A DNA stretch of 40,126 bases from NCBI GenBank assembly GCA_016934535.1, contig JAFGSQ010000070.1, forward strand, positions 1 through 40,126. Direction: 5' to 3'. This document shows, piece after piece, positions 16,337-24,165 of the stretch. How positions within the stretch are numbered: position 1 is the first letter of the stretch; the number at the start of each line of letters is the position of its first letter. A program made the position numbers and the translations under genes. The DNA is from a candidate division WOR-3 bacterium. Its GTDB lineage: Bacteria; SDB-A. The notes beneath the pieces were generated by a model, which saw only the letters and a list, made by a program, of their open reading frames with translations, had not been told where the DNA came from and did no database searches.

Positions 16337-17196
16337 AGTCTCGCGTACCTCAGCAGTTTTAGCCCGAATCCGGCTTTAAAGAAAGAGACACTGCGGGTGT
16401 TTGCTCCGCACAGGTCAAAATATTTACCGCGCCCTGTTTCTTCAGAAATTGATCTTTTGAGCAAAAGAGAGTTTGCGCCTTCCGCGTTCCCTTTTTCCGT
16501 TGATCCGGCTATCCAGTCGAAACTCGTCTGATCTCCTTCTATCGTCGCCCTGAACGCGGCAGGAAAACCGTCGGCATCAAAAGCGGTTCTGATTTTGAGA
16601 ATATTCAGTTCGTCTGCTTTTTCAATCATACCCAGGATGTATTTTTTTTCGTAAGGCGGCTTTCTTTTGTGTCTCGAGTAAGATTTAAAAAGCATGTCGG
16701 ACAGCGCGTCGAAGTCACTGCATTCACCGACAGTCAAGTTTCTGCTTTCAGCTTTTTTTATCTGCTTTCTTTCTTCTCTGTCTATTCCGGACTCGTCCCA
16801 TCCCGGAAAGGCCGCGTATGTGTATAATACCTCAGCCTTGAATCCGCACCAGATAAAAGGTCTGACGTCAGCGTTTTCAGGAGAGGCGAGAATGACTGAA
16901 TTTTTCGGCAGGATTTTGGAGATTTCCTCCACGATGGAAAGCATGTGTCTTTCGAAACTTTTACCTTCGTTCTTCTTTTCGATTTTTACGATACAGGAAT
17001 ATGGAAGAGACGGCACCGGAACCATTTTATTTTTTTTCGAAAACGAATAAAACAGAATATTCACCTTGTCTGTTCGGGCTCCGAAAAAGCTGGCTTTATA
17101 TCCCGTCAGTTCCGCCGCTTTTTTTATGAGATCCGGATGAAAAATACCGTCAGGGTAAAAATCTCCGGAAATATCAGAAAACAAGTCAACTTTCAT
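16327..17196 (-). CDS. GNAT/FemAB-like acyltransferase
   Basis: The 289-residue protein resembles the Acetyltransf_6/FemAB-like group often found in exopolysaccharide clusters. It has an N-terminal half with weak GNAT features and a C-terminal GNAT fold: AAFRATIEGDQTSFDWIAGS, then GANSLLLKRSISEETGRGKYFDLCGAN and FKAGFGLKLL. It may acylate a sugar or amino sugar, or transfer an amino acid; this is inferred from context. The ATG at 17194-17196 sits about 11 bp from a palindromic -10 element, so the transcript may be leaderless. It heads the minus-strand polysaccharide unit. Confidence 0.78.
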   Translation of the reverse strand: MKVDLFSDISGDFYPDGIFHPDLIKKAAELTGYKASFFGARTDKVNILFYSFSKKNKMVPVPSLPYSCIVKIEKKNEGKSFERHMLSIVEEISKILPKNSVILASPENADVRPFIWCGFKAEVLYTYAAFPGWDESGIDREERKQIKKAESRNLTVGECSDFDALSDMLFKSYSRHKRKPPYEKKYILGMIEKADELNILKIRTAFDADGFPAAFRATIEGDQTSFDWIAGSTEKGNAEGANSLLLKRSISEETGRGKYFDLCGANTRSVSFFKAGFGLKLLRYARLCR

Positions 17197-17205
17197 TGTA
17201 TTTGC

Positions 17206-17215
17206 AATTATAATT
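17206..17215. promoter_or_regulatory. Palindromic -10 element of a divergent promoter
   Basis: The spacer between two divergent genes is only about 17-26 bp. AATTATAATT (17206-17215) is its own reverse complement, so it offers TATAAT on both strands (plus 17209-17214, minus 17212-17207). Plus-strand transcription would start near 17221, at or just before ATG 17223; minus-strand transcription would start near 17200, just before ATG 17196. A -35-like TTTTCA (4 of 6) exists for the minus strand at 17235-17230. The plus strand has only a weak one. Confidence 0.55.
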
Positions 17216-17222
17216 GATGCCG

Positions 17223-18656
17223 ATGAATCTGAAAACGCTTCTTAAACATATATTCATATATTCTGCCGGCGCAGTATTTTACCAGCTCATCAATATCATT
17301 GCGACCAAAACATATACAAACGTATTTTCGGTCGAAGATTTCGGCATGATATCGTACGTACTCACTTTTACGGCTCTCCTTTCGACTGCTTTGAGCGGCA
17401 TACAGATTTCCAGCGCTCTTGGACGCTTTTACACAGACAAACAGTTTGCCGGGCAAAAAAATACGGTGTTCGCGACCTGCTTTTTTACTCTTTTGTTTTT
17501 CTCTACTGTGACTTTCTTTTTATCAGGAACGCTTTCCTTTCCACTGAGGCATGTTCTTTTCCCGAAAATTCAGAATTCTGCAGTGTTTATTCTTATTTTT
17601 GTTTTCTGTTTTGTAAGTACACAGGAAAAATTTCTGGCTCTTTTTTTCAAGTGGGACCTCAAACCAAACGTCTACATAATATTTTACAATTTGTCGCCTT
17701 TGGCCTCGCTGTTGCTTGTCATCATTATGTCATCTTTCCTGTCAAGCGCCGTGGCCGGATTCATGTCCGGAATAACCGGCGGCTCCCTTCTAATAGTCTT
17801 CCTTCTGATGTTTCTTTTAATAAAACGTCTGTCGTTGGTCTTCGACAAAGACTGGGCGAGAAAAGTAATCAGGTTTTCTCTCCCTTTGATACCGTATACG
17901 AGCACGCTTCTCGTACTCACTTTCGTGGACAGATTTCTAATAAGGTTGTTCATCGGTTACGAAGCGGTAGCTGTGTATTCGATTGGAGCAAAGATATCAG
18001 CTGTTATTTCAGCGGTCTCCGCCGGTTTCAGAAACGCATGGGGTCCGTACTTTTACACGACATATTCAGACGAAAATTCCGGGTATAATTTTGCCAGGGT
18101 ATTCGACCTTTTTAATTTTTTCGCGATCGGCACAATGCTCGTCATAACTCTGTTTTCCAGGCAGTTTATACTTCTTATATCATCGGAAAAATATCTGGGA
18201 GCCATCCAGATAGTGCCTTTTCTTGTCGTCAGCAATATTGTGTTTAACCTTCAGTACTTTCTTTTGGGAATATACATCAAAAACAAGACTATTTATCTCA
18301 CTTATACCGCGTTGACGGGGATAGCGGTGAACATTGTTCTGGACATTTTTCTCATACCCCGATATCAGCTCCTGGGCGCGGCTTTCGCGACCATGCTGTC
18401 TTTTTCGGTTATGTTTTTTATAAACCTGCTTTTGTCCCAAAAACTTCATAAAATACCCTACAGAATCAAATTTAACCTCCTGTCTTTTCTTCCCTGGATA
18501 GCTTTTTGCCTGATGTGGAACCGATTGATTATTTTCGATTCACTTGCGCTGAAAATCGTTTTAATTTTTCTGTACGTTTTCGTGAATAATATGACCGGAG
18601 TTTTCAGTTTCAGGTACGCTCAACGAAAGATACGGGACTACATCAAGCAGAAGTAG
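17223..18656 (+). CDS. Oligosaccharide flippase (Wzx/MOP family)
   Basis: The roughly 478-residue, very hydrophobic protein has about 12-14 transmembrane helices and the layout of Wzx/polysaccharide-biosynthesis MOP transporters. These flip undecaprenyl-linked glycan units across the inner membrane. The family start is seen in HIFIYSAGAVFYQLINII and TYTNVFSVEDFGMISYVLT, and YTALTGIAVNIVLDIFLIPRY is the typical second-half motif. Starts at TTG 17214, ATG 17217 or ATG 17223 are all possible; I chose 17223 because the -10 box overlaps the first two and there is no SD. It ends 1 nt before the tsaB stop on the other strand. Confidence 0.92.
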   Translation: MNLKTLLKHIFIYSAGAVFYQLINIIATKTYTNVFSVEDFGMISYVLTFTALLSTALSGIQISSALGRFYTDKQFAGQKNTVFATCFFTLLFFSTVTFFLSGTLSFPLRHVLFPKIQNSAVFILIFVFCFVSTQEKFLALFFKWDLKPNVYIIFYNLSPLASLLLVIIMSSFLSSAVAGFMSGITGGSLLIVFLLMFLLIKRLSLVFDKDWARKVIRFSLPLIPYTSTLLVLTFVDRFLIRLFIGYEAVAVYSIGAKISAVISAVSAGFRNAWGPYFYTTYSDENSGYNFARVFDLFNFFAIGTMLVITLFSRQFILLISSEKYLGAIQIVPFLVVSNIVFNLQYFLLGIYIKNKTIYLTYTALTGIAVNIVLDIFLIPRYQLLGAAFATMLSFSVMFFINLLLSQKLHKIPYRIKFNLLSFLPWIAFCLMWNRLIIFDSLALKIVLIFLYVFVNNMTGVFSFRYAQRKIRDYIKQK

Positions 18657-18657
18657 A

Positions 18658-19323
18658 TCAAATTCCCGCAGGAGACAGTTTGAAATATTCAGGAACAGCT
18701 GTCGAAAGGTCCAGTATTTTTGAATGAGGATCGTCCCAGAGCTCAGCCAGACAGGAAGAAACAGGCTCGTTAGTCCTGATTCCGCACATATCGCAACTTA
18801 CGCCCTTTTTCGATAAAATTTCGCCAACTCGTTTACGACCTTCACCGACTATTAAAGTTTCCCGTATCCGGGATCCAAGCTCTATTGAATCTAATTTTAC
18901 TGTTTTGGTCATGAACACAGGTTTCAATCCGTTTTTTTCGGATTTGAAAAGACCGCAATAATAATCATTGTTTCTGGCATCTCTCACCGACAATATGTAT
19001 TCAGACAAATTTCTGTATTTCCACGCCATAGCGTAAAGCGCGTTCACTCCCTTCAATTCCGAGCGGGTTGCCTCCACCAGACCTTTCGCGAAAGCCATTC
19101 CTATTCTCAACCCCGTAAACGATCCCGGTCCGGTGACCAAGGCGGTTTTTCCCACTTCTGTAGATTTTAATGACAGAGCTTCGAGAGCCCGTTTGAAAAC
19201 AGCCACAATGTCTTCTCCTCCCGGTTTGCGGGTAAAACACGAAATCTCAAATTTTCTTCCGGCAGGTGTTTTGAGAAAAAGTGAAACGCCTGAATATGAT
19301 GTGTCCACTCCCAGGAATAACAT
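18658..19323 (-). CDS. tsaB: tRNA t6A biosynthesis protein TsaB
   Basis: TsaB is the inactive ASKHA-fold partner of TsaD in the TsaBDE complex, which puts threonylcarbamoyl on A37 of ANN-decoding tRNAs. The 221-residue protein has LGVDTSYSGVSLFL at its start and TGPGSFTGLRIGMAFAKGL around residue 65-85, the TsaB signature, and then YILSVRDARNNDYYCGLF. It follows tsaE by 1 nt and is the last gene of the long minus-strand directon. Its stop is 1 nt from that of the convergent flippase gene, so no terminator fits between them. Confidence 0.96.
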   Translation of the reverse strand: MLFLGVDTSYSGVSLFLKTPAGRKFEISCFTRKPGGEDIVAVFKRALEALSLKSTEVGKTALVTGPGSFTGLRIGMAFAKGLVEATRSELKGVNALYAMAWKYRNLSEYILSVRDARNNDYYCGLFKSEKNGLKPVFMTKTVKLDSIELGSRIRETLIVGEGRKRVGEILSKKGVSCDMCGIRTNEPVSSCLAELWDDPHSKILDLSTAVPEYFKLSPAGI

Positions 19324-19324
19324 T

Positions 19325-19786
19325 TTACTTTTCCATTACACGTCTTATCGCGGCTTCTCTTCCGCCGCCTTTAGCGATCCTTAGAAAGATATCCCATCTC
19401 GGATACGGAAGATAATCCGTTTCAAGTCTGTCCGCCCATTCGACGAGTTTGAGAGCATCTGACCCGATTATGTCGTCCCAAGCCAAAAAAGACAATTCTC
19501 CGTAGTTTTTCAACCTGTACAGGTCAACGTGGTATATCCCTATATCACCTTCGTAAAAATTTACAAAATTGAAAGAAGGACTGGTGACTCGTTCTGTGAC
19601 GTTAAAAAAACGGCATATAGTCTGTACGGTGAAAGTCTTCCCCGCTCCCAGTGATCCGTACAGGGCGACGAAATCATCTGAGTAAAGTTTCGGACAAAAC
19701 TTCTCGATCTCTTTTTTCATTGAATGCTGATCAGCAGCGAAGAAAACACGTTCAGGTCGAAGCAACGGCAATGCCTTCCATAACAA
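19325..19786 (-). CDS. tsaE: tRNA t6A biosynthesis ATPase TsaE
   Basis: TsaE is the P-loop ATPase that resets the TsaBD complex during t6A37 formation. The Walker A motif GSLGAGKT is at about residues 44-51, followed by TSPSFNFVNFYEG, IYHVDLYRLKNYGELSFLAWDD and the LVEWADRLE signature. The frame begins with an ATG inside coaX. A TTG at 19765 (residue 8), with GGAAGG 8 nt upstream and a 14-bp overlap with coaX, is an equally good or better start. It is tightly coupled between coaX and tsaB; tsaD and tsaC are elsewhere. Confidence 0.95.
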   Translation of the reverse strand: MLWKALPLLRPERVFFAADQHSMKKEIEKFCPKLYSDDFVALYGSLGAGKTFTVQTICRFFNVTERVTSPSFNFVNFYEGDIGIYHVDLYRLKNYGELSFLAWDDIIGSDALKLVEWADRLETDYLPYPRWDIFLRIAKGGGREAAIRRVMEK

Positions 19787-20474
19787 GATATGGGAAGTAT
19801 TCTCCTTTTTCGATCCAGTTTTTGATTGTTTCGCCCGCGCCGCCTGTTATTATGACGTTCGGGGCCGATCCGGTGTCGGCGGCGATTTTATCCAGTGCCA
19901 AATCTATCGCGCCTTTTACGGAAAAATATATCCCGTTTGACACCGATTGATTCGTGGTGGAACCTGATGGAAGCTTGATTTCCAGTTTCTTGTAATCAAT
20001 TCTTCCGATGCCCGGACAAGCCGAAAGAGATTCAGCCATCATTTGTATCCCGGGCATGATGAAACCGCCTTTGAAAACACCGTCTCTGTCTACAAAATTG
20101 AAAGTCATGGCGCTGCCTCCGTCTATGAGGACGAAAGGCGGCTGTTTTCTCACCATGGCTCCGATTATACCTAGAATTCTGTCAAGTCCGACTTTTTCAG
20201 AATCCGGTCCTTCAATCGGAACGTTTCTTATTATTTTTCTGTCCAGTACCTTGATGTTGTCCGTCTTAATAAATTCCGACAACAGCCTTATCCATTGAAA
20301 AGTCTTGTCCGGAACGACTGACGCTATCGCTATGCTGTCAAATCCCTGCGGAAGAGGAGGTATACTCTTTGGGATTTCCGTGAAATTTCTGCAGAGCTTG
20401 ACTCTCGGAGGCGTTCCGGTGAGCAGGGCGAGTTTATGATTGCTGTTTCCTATATCCAGAGCAATGAGGTTCAA
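19752..20474 (-). CDS. coaX: Type III pantothenate kinase
   Basis: CoaX phosphorylates pantothenate, the first committed step of coenzyme A synthesis. The roughly 240-residue product has the ASKHA phosphate-binding motif LIALDIGNSNHKLAL, the GPDSEKVGLDRI motif, VLIDGGSAMTFNFVD and FKGGFIMPGIQMM. I placed the start at TTG 20472-20474: MNLIALDIGNSN is the standard N-terminus, GGAAGGGG lies just upstream, and the TTG overlaps the rplI stop as TTGA. Type I/II CoaA genes are not in the window. It is translationally coupled to rplI and tsaE. Confidence 0.95.
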   Translation of the reverse strand: MNLIALDIGNSNHKLALLTGTPPRVKLCRNFTEIPKSIPPLPQGFDSIAIASVVPDKTFQWIRLLSEFIKTDNIKVLDRKIIRNVPIEGPDSEKVGLDRILGIIGAMVRKQPPFVLIDGGSAMTFNFVDRDGVFKGGFIMPGIQMMAESLSACPGIGRIDYKKLEIKLPSGSTTNQSVSNGIYFSVKGAIDLALDKIAADTGSAPNVIITGGAGETIKNWIEKGEYFPYLVMEGIAVAST

Positions 20475-20929
20475 TTTACCCCTTCCTGCCTTATGACCCA
20501 AACCGGCAGATTTACTTCTGTCTCGGCATGAAGTACTATCTTAACCGAATGACTGCCGAGTTTTTTTATGTGCTCGTTCATGAACACGTTGTGACGGTCA
20601 ATAACAATTCCGTGCTGTTCTTCGAGAAGCTTCGCCACGTCTCTTTCAGTGACGGACCCGTAAAGCTTCTCCATCGGTGATGCCTTGGCTTTTATGGTTA
20701 TGCTTTTACCTTCTATCAAACGGGCTATCTCTTCGGCTTCGCTTTTTCCTTTCATGGCCTTCTTCAGTCTCTGTTGTCTTATACTCTCGACCATTTTCAA
20801 AGCGCCGGGCGTTGCCAAGACGGCAAGTTTTTTCGGCAAAAGGTAATTTCTCGCATAACCTTTTTTGACGTTTACCGTGTCGCCGGTTTTGCCGAGTTTA
20901 TCCACTATGTCTGTCAAAACGACTTTCAC
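20471..20929 (-). CDS. rplI: 50S ribosomal protein L9
   Basis: This is the two-domain L9 of the large subunit. The 152-residue sequence begins MKVVLTDIVDKLGKTGDTVNVKKGYARNY in the canonical way (N-terminal rRNA-binding domain, KGYARNYLLPKKLA), followed by a long connecting helix and a C-terminal domain ending LHAETEVNLPVWVI. It follows rpsR after 9 bp, in the conserved rpsF-ssb-rpsR-rplI order. Its TGA is overlapped by the TTG start of coaX. Confidence 0.98.
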   Translation of the reverse strand: MKVVLTDIVDKLGKTGDTVNVKKGYARNYLLPKKLAVLATPGALKMVESIRQQRLKKAMKGKSEAEEIARLIEGKSITIKAKASPMEKLYGSVTERDVAKLLEEQHGIVIDRHNVFMNEHIKKLGSHSVKIVLHAETEVNLPVWVIRQEGVN

Positions 20930-20938
20930 TTATCCTCC

Positions 20939-21148
20939 TCACCTGTAATACTCGATGACACTCGGCATCAGACCAGAATTTTTGCACGTTTTCACGGCTT
21001 TACTTACTTTTCTCTGATGAAGAGAGCACAAGCCGGTTATCCTTCTCGGAAGGATTTTTCCGCTCTCCATTATGAAATTTTCCAGTTTTTCGACGTCTTT
21101 ATAGTCTATGGTGTCGATCTTTTCTTTACACAATAGGCAAACTTTCAT
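20939..21148 (-). CDS. rpsR: 30S ribosomal protein S18
   Basis: S18 sits on the platform of the 30S subunit next to S6. The short 69-residue protein has LPRRITGLCSLHQRKVSKAVK, the S18 core. Cys4 and Cys7 in CLLCKEK plus Cys41 and His44 (CSLH) suggest the zinc-binding 'C+' form, inferred from cysteine spacing only. It lies 18 bp after ssb and 9 bp before rplI. Confidence 0.97.
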   Translation of the reverse strand: MKVCLLCKEKIDTIDYKDVEKLENFIMESGKILPRRITGLCSLHQRKVSKAVKTCKNSGLMPSVIEYYR

Positions 21149-21166
21149 ACACTCAACCTCCTCATG

Positions 21167-21613
21167 TTAAAACGGTATATCGTCGTCTTCGTTTTGAGCC
21201 GTCCCATTGTAAGAATAATCCGAGGCTTCCTGCGGCTGTGTCTCAATTGATGAAGCGGCAAAAAGAAGAGGATATATTCTGCTGGCAGTGACGTCAAAAG
21301 CTTTTATGTTTTCTTTTTCGGGTGTGCTGTACTTATAACCCCTCAGTCTGCCTTCGACGACAACCGGTGAACCCTTTTGCAGGTTCGCTTGAACTTTATC
21401 GGCGAGGAAATCAAACGCCGTTACTTTTATGAAAAAAGTGTCCGGCTCCGCCCATCCTTCTCCGGATTTCGCCCTTTTCGGCGTGCTTACCGCAATGGAG
21501 AATGAAGCGAATTGTTTCCCGCTTTGAGTGAACTTCACTTCGGGATCAGAAGCTACCCGTCCTGAAAGTATAAGAAAATTGATATTCGGCACCCTTATTT
21601 TTCCGTCAGGCAT
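21167..21613 (-). CDS. ssb: Single-stranded DNA-binding protein
   Basis: SSB coats single-stranded DNA during replication and repair. The 148-residue protein has an N-terminal OB fold (about 8-115: NFLILSGRVASDPEVKFTQSG, FFIKVTAFDFLADKVQANL, VVEGRLRGYKY), a Gln/Ser linker and the acidic partner-binding tip DDDIPF. A start overlapping the rpsF stop by 8 bp couples it to rpsF, as in the common rpsF-ssb-rpsR operon. The N-terminal extension of about 10 residues is slightly longer than usual. Confidence 0.97.
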   Translation of the reverse strand: MPDGKIRVPNINFLILSGRVASDPEVKFTQSGKQFASFSIAVSTPKRAKSGEGWAEPDTFFIKVTAFDFLADKVQANLQKGSPVVVEGRLRGYKYSTPEKENIKAFDVTASRIYPLLFAASSIETQPQEASDYSYNGTAQNEDDDIPF

Positions 21614-21917
21614 TGCCTTTCTCCTCTTCCTCGTCTTTCATTCGTATTACGAAATGTCTCAGTATTTCCGGACGCATGTTCAGAAACTTTTTATATCCCT
21701 CAATAAATCCCGGAGAAGATTTGAAATAATTGAATACATAATTTCCGGGGACCTTTCTGTTATTTTTCATTATGAGGTCCTTTTTTCCGGCTTCCTTCTG
21801 CGAAACGACTTCGCCTTTGTTAGCAGCTATGTATTCTGATATCTCGGCAAGGATTTCTCTCAATTTTTCTTCGCCGGTCCTCGCGTCGAGAATCAGAAGA
21901 TTTTCGTATTTATTCAT
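21606..21917 (-). CDS. rpsF: 30S ribosomal protein S6
   Basis: S6 pairs with S18 on the small subunit. The 103-residue protein begins NKYENLLILDARTGEEKLREIL and contains KKDLIMKNNRKVPGNYVFNYF and FLNMRPEILRHFVIRM, standard S6 features. The start overlaps the pth stop by 4 bp (ATGA) and the 3' end overlaps ssb by 8 bp. Confidence 0.97.
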   Translation of the reverse strand: MNKYENLLILDARTGEEKLREILAEISEYIAANKGEVVSQKEAGKKDLIMKNNRKVPGNYVFNYFKSSPGFIEGYKKFLNMRPEILRHFVIRMKDEEEEKGNA

Positions 21918-22498
21918 CTTCGGTCTTCCTCCTTTGAGCAGTATTGTCTGTTGTATTTATTCATTGCGTAATCTATACCTTTTAAGGCCCAGTCTATGAT
22001 AGCCTCGAAAGATTTTTCGAGCACCTCTGAAAGCTGATCCTCCTGCGATGCTTCGAATGAGCTCAAGACAAATTCAGCAGGATCTTCGCCTTCCGGGAGA
22101 GGTCCTATACCGATTTTCAGCCTCTGAAACTTTTTCCCGGTGTAACTTTCAACGGAAGAAAAACCTTTGTGCCCCCCGCTGCTGCCCGCTCTTCTGAATC
22201 TCAAAGCGCCGAGTTTCAGTTCAAAATCGTCCGCTACGAAAAGAGATTCCCCGATTTCCTCGTCCGTAAGACCCATTATTGCAAGCACATCTCCGCTGTT
22301 GTTCATAAACCTTTTCGGTTTGACAAGCTCGAGTTCCGTTCCGTCGATTTTTGTCAGAAAACTGTCATAGTCTTTCCGCTTTATCCACTTCCCTCCGCAA
22401 TTGCGGGCAAGTCCGTCCAGAACGATCATTCCTGCGTTATGCCTCGTCATTTCATACTTCTTTCCCGGATTGCCAAGTCCGAAAACGTGTAATCTCAT
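21914..22498 (-). CDS. pth: Peptidyl-tRNA hydrolase
   Basis: Pth releases tRNA from prematurely dropped peptidyl-tRNA. The 194-residue protein begins HVFGLGNPGKKYEMTRHNAG with active-site Asn10 and catalytic His20; LVKPKRFMNNSGD and FVADDFELKLG (catalytic Asp) follow, with SSGGHKGFSSVESYTG as the substrate-binding loop. The start overlaps rplY by 4 bp (ATGA), the common rplY-pth pairing, and its own stop overlaps rpsF by 4 bp. Confidence 0.98.
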   Translation of the reverse strand: MRLHVFGLGNPGKKYEMTRHNAGMIVLDGLARNCGGKWIKRKDYDSFLTKIDGTELELVKPKRFMNNSGDVLAIMGLTDEEIGESLFVADDFELKLGALRFRRAGSSGGHKGFSSVESYTGKKFQRLKIGIGPLPEGEDPAEFVLSSFEASQEDQLSEVLEKSFEAIIDWALKGIDYAMNKYNRQYCSKEEDRR

Positions 22499-23130
22499 TC
22501 CTCTTTTTCTTCAGCTGTTTCTGTTTCGGCGCCTTCGGCGGGTTCGACCTCAGGTTTTTCCTCACCGGCTTTGACAGCCTTCGGCGCTATCACTGCGGCT
22601 ATGAGCTGGTGAATATCGTTGAGGCAACGCGCCTCTTTGAAATCTACATCGCTTACGTGAATTTTGTCCCCCAACTTCAGTTGGCTGACGTCTATTTCGA
22701 TGTGTTCGGGAAGCTTGTCAGGGAGAGCTTCTATGAGGAGCTCTCTCATCGGAATCTCAAGTATTCCTCCGGTCTTTACTCCCTCGGGAGTTCCCTGCGT
22801 TATGACGGGAACTGTGACTTTCAAGAGCTCGTTGGCGTGAACGAGCTGAAGGTCCAGATGGAGAAGTCTGTCGGTCATCGGGTCTTTTTGATATTCCTTA
22901 ATGACCGCGAGCACATTTTCTCCGCCCGAAAATTTCAAGTCGATGAGAGCCGGTTCGCCTTTAAGTTTTCTCATAACGGGAACAATCTTGTCTCTGTGAA
23001 CCGTGAAATGCTTGTTTTCTTCTTTGTGTCCATAGATCACACCGGGAATAAAACCGCTGTTTCTTGTAGCTCTGGCGCTGTTTTTTCCCAATCCTTCCCT
23101 TTTTTCCACTTCAAGACTGATCTTATGCAT
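22495..23130 (-). CDS. rplY: 50S ribosomal protein L25/general stress protein Ctc
   Basis: L25 binds 5S rRNA. The 211-residue length is that of the two-domain CTC type: an N-terminal L25 domain (KREGLGKNSARATRNSGFIPGVIYG) and a TL5 C-terminal beta domain (VPVITQGTPEGVKTGGILEI, LPEHIEIDVSQLKLGD), with a Glu-rich tail. It is placed between prs (20 bp upstream) and pth, a widespread prs-rplY-pth order. Confidence 0.97.
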   Translation of the reverse strand: MHKISLEVEKREGLGKNSARATRNSGFIPGVIYGHKEENKHFTVHRDKIVPVMRKLKGEPALIDLKFSGGENVLAVIKEYQKDPMTDRLLHLDLQLVHANELLKVTVPVITQGTPEGVKTGGILEIPMRELLIEALPDKLPEHIEIDVSQLKLGDKIHVSDVDFKEARCLNDIHQLIAAVIAPKAVKAGEEKPEVEPAEGAETETAEEKEE

Positions 23131-23150
23131 ATCCTACTCCTTTTTTTCAT

Positions 23151-24074
23151 TTATAAAAAAAGTGAACTCAGAGAAGCTTCCTCGTGAATCCTGAGAATTG
23201 CCTCGCCGATTATCGAAGAAACTGATATTTCCCTGAAAAAATTCCTCATTTTATCCTTTTTGACGGGGATAGTGTCCGAATATACGAATTGTTCAATAGG
23301 CAGGCTTTCCATTTTTTCAACCGAATTCTGTGAAAGAAGTGGGTGAGCACAATAGACGTAAATTTTTGCGGCGCCTTTTTCGACAGCGGTTTTAACCGCA
23401 TTTTCTATCGTTTTTCCCGTGTCTATTATGTCGTCTATTACGAGAACATTTTTTCCGCTTACATCCCCTATCAGATTGAACTTGCGCCCGATTCCTGTTT
23501 TGCCTCTTTTGTCGATGACGGCCAGAGGCAGGTCTCCCAATTGTTTAGCAAAAAACCTCGCTTTTGAAATGCGTCCGAGATTCGGAGACAAAACTGTCAG
23601 ATCAGGAATATTCTGATCGGCAAAATAGCCGACCGCATTGTACGAACTGTATAGGTGATCAAATGGTATGTTGAAAAATCCTGAAAGTTGTTCGGTGTGA
23701 AGGTCCATTGTCACTATTCTGTCGGCTCCGGCTTTGGAGATGACATCTGCCATAAGCTTGGCCGATATCGGTACTCTCGGTTCGTCTTTTTTATCCTGTC
23801 TCGAATACCCGAAATAAGGGATTATAGAGGTTATCCTCCTCGCGGAGGCTCTCCTGGAGGCGTCTATCAGCAGGAGAAGCTCAAGAATGTTTTCGGCGGG
23901 CGGAAAAGTCGACTGTACTATAAAAACGTCGTCGCCTCTTATGCTCTCCATTATCCTCACTCTGACTTCCCCGTCAGGATACCTTTCAACGCACGCTTTG
24001 CAGGCGTCTGTTTTAAGATATTCGCAGATTCTGTCCGTTAGGGTCACGTTGCTGTTCCCGCTTAAAATCCTCAT
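23151..24074 (-). CDS. prs: Ribose-phosphate pyrophosphokinase
   Basis: PRPP synthase makes 5-phosphoribosyl-1-pyrophosphate from ribose 5-phosphate and ATP, used for nucleotides, His, Trp and NAD. The 307-residue class I enzyme has ILSGNSNVTLTDRI, the ATP flexible loop YFGYSRQDKKDEPRVPISAKL, the catalytic-site region VTMDLHTEQLSGFF and the PRPP loop VLVIDDIIDTGKT. It follows tRNA-Gln by 19 bp, within the same transcription unit. PRPP is also the substrate of the DPPR-synthase-like gene at 29092. Confidence 0.97.
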   Translation of the reverse strand: MRILSGNSNVTLTDRICEYLKTDACKACVERYPDGEVRVRIMESIRGDDVFIVQSTFPPAENILELLLLIDASRRASARRITSIIPYFGYSRQDKKDEPRVPISAKLMADVISKAGADRIVTMDLHTEQLSGFFNIPFDHLYSSYNAVGYFADQNIPDLTVLSPNLGRISKARFFAKQLGDLPLAVIDKRGKTGIGRKFNLIGDVSGKNVLVIDDIIDTGKTIENAVKTAVEKGAAKIYVYCAHPLLSQNSVEKMESLPIEQFVYSDTIPVKKDKMRNFFREISVSSIIGEAILRIHEEASLSSLFL

Positions 24075-24093
24075 TTTTTCTCTTCGACCTTTT

Positions 24094-24165
24094 CTGGGGC
24101 GGGTGGATTCGAACCACCGAATGCGGGATCCAAAATCCCGTGTCTTGCCGCTTGACGACGCCCCA
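24094..24165 (-). tRNA. tRNA-Gln (TTG anticodon)
   Basis: On the minus strand the acceptor stem TGGGGCG pairs with CGCCCCA, the anticodon stem CGGGA/TCCCG encloses TTTTGGA (anticodon TTG), and the T arm is GGTGG/CCACC around TTCGAAT; the discriminator is G. No CCA is encoded. The mature 5' end is the base directly after the TGA of ispE and prs begins 19 bp downstream, so it must be processed from an mRNA-tRNA transcript unless it has a promoter inside ispE. Confidence 0.95.

Noticed and set aside
22351-23187. 278-codon plus-strand frame opposite rplY and pth
   Set aside because: Both real genes on the minus strand are unmistakable; the frame has no SD or family match.
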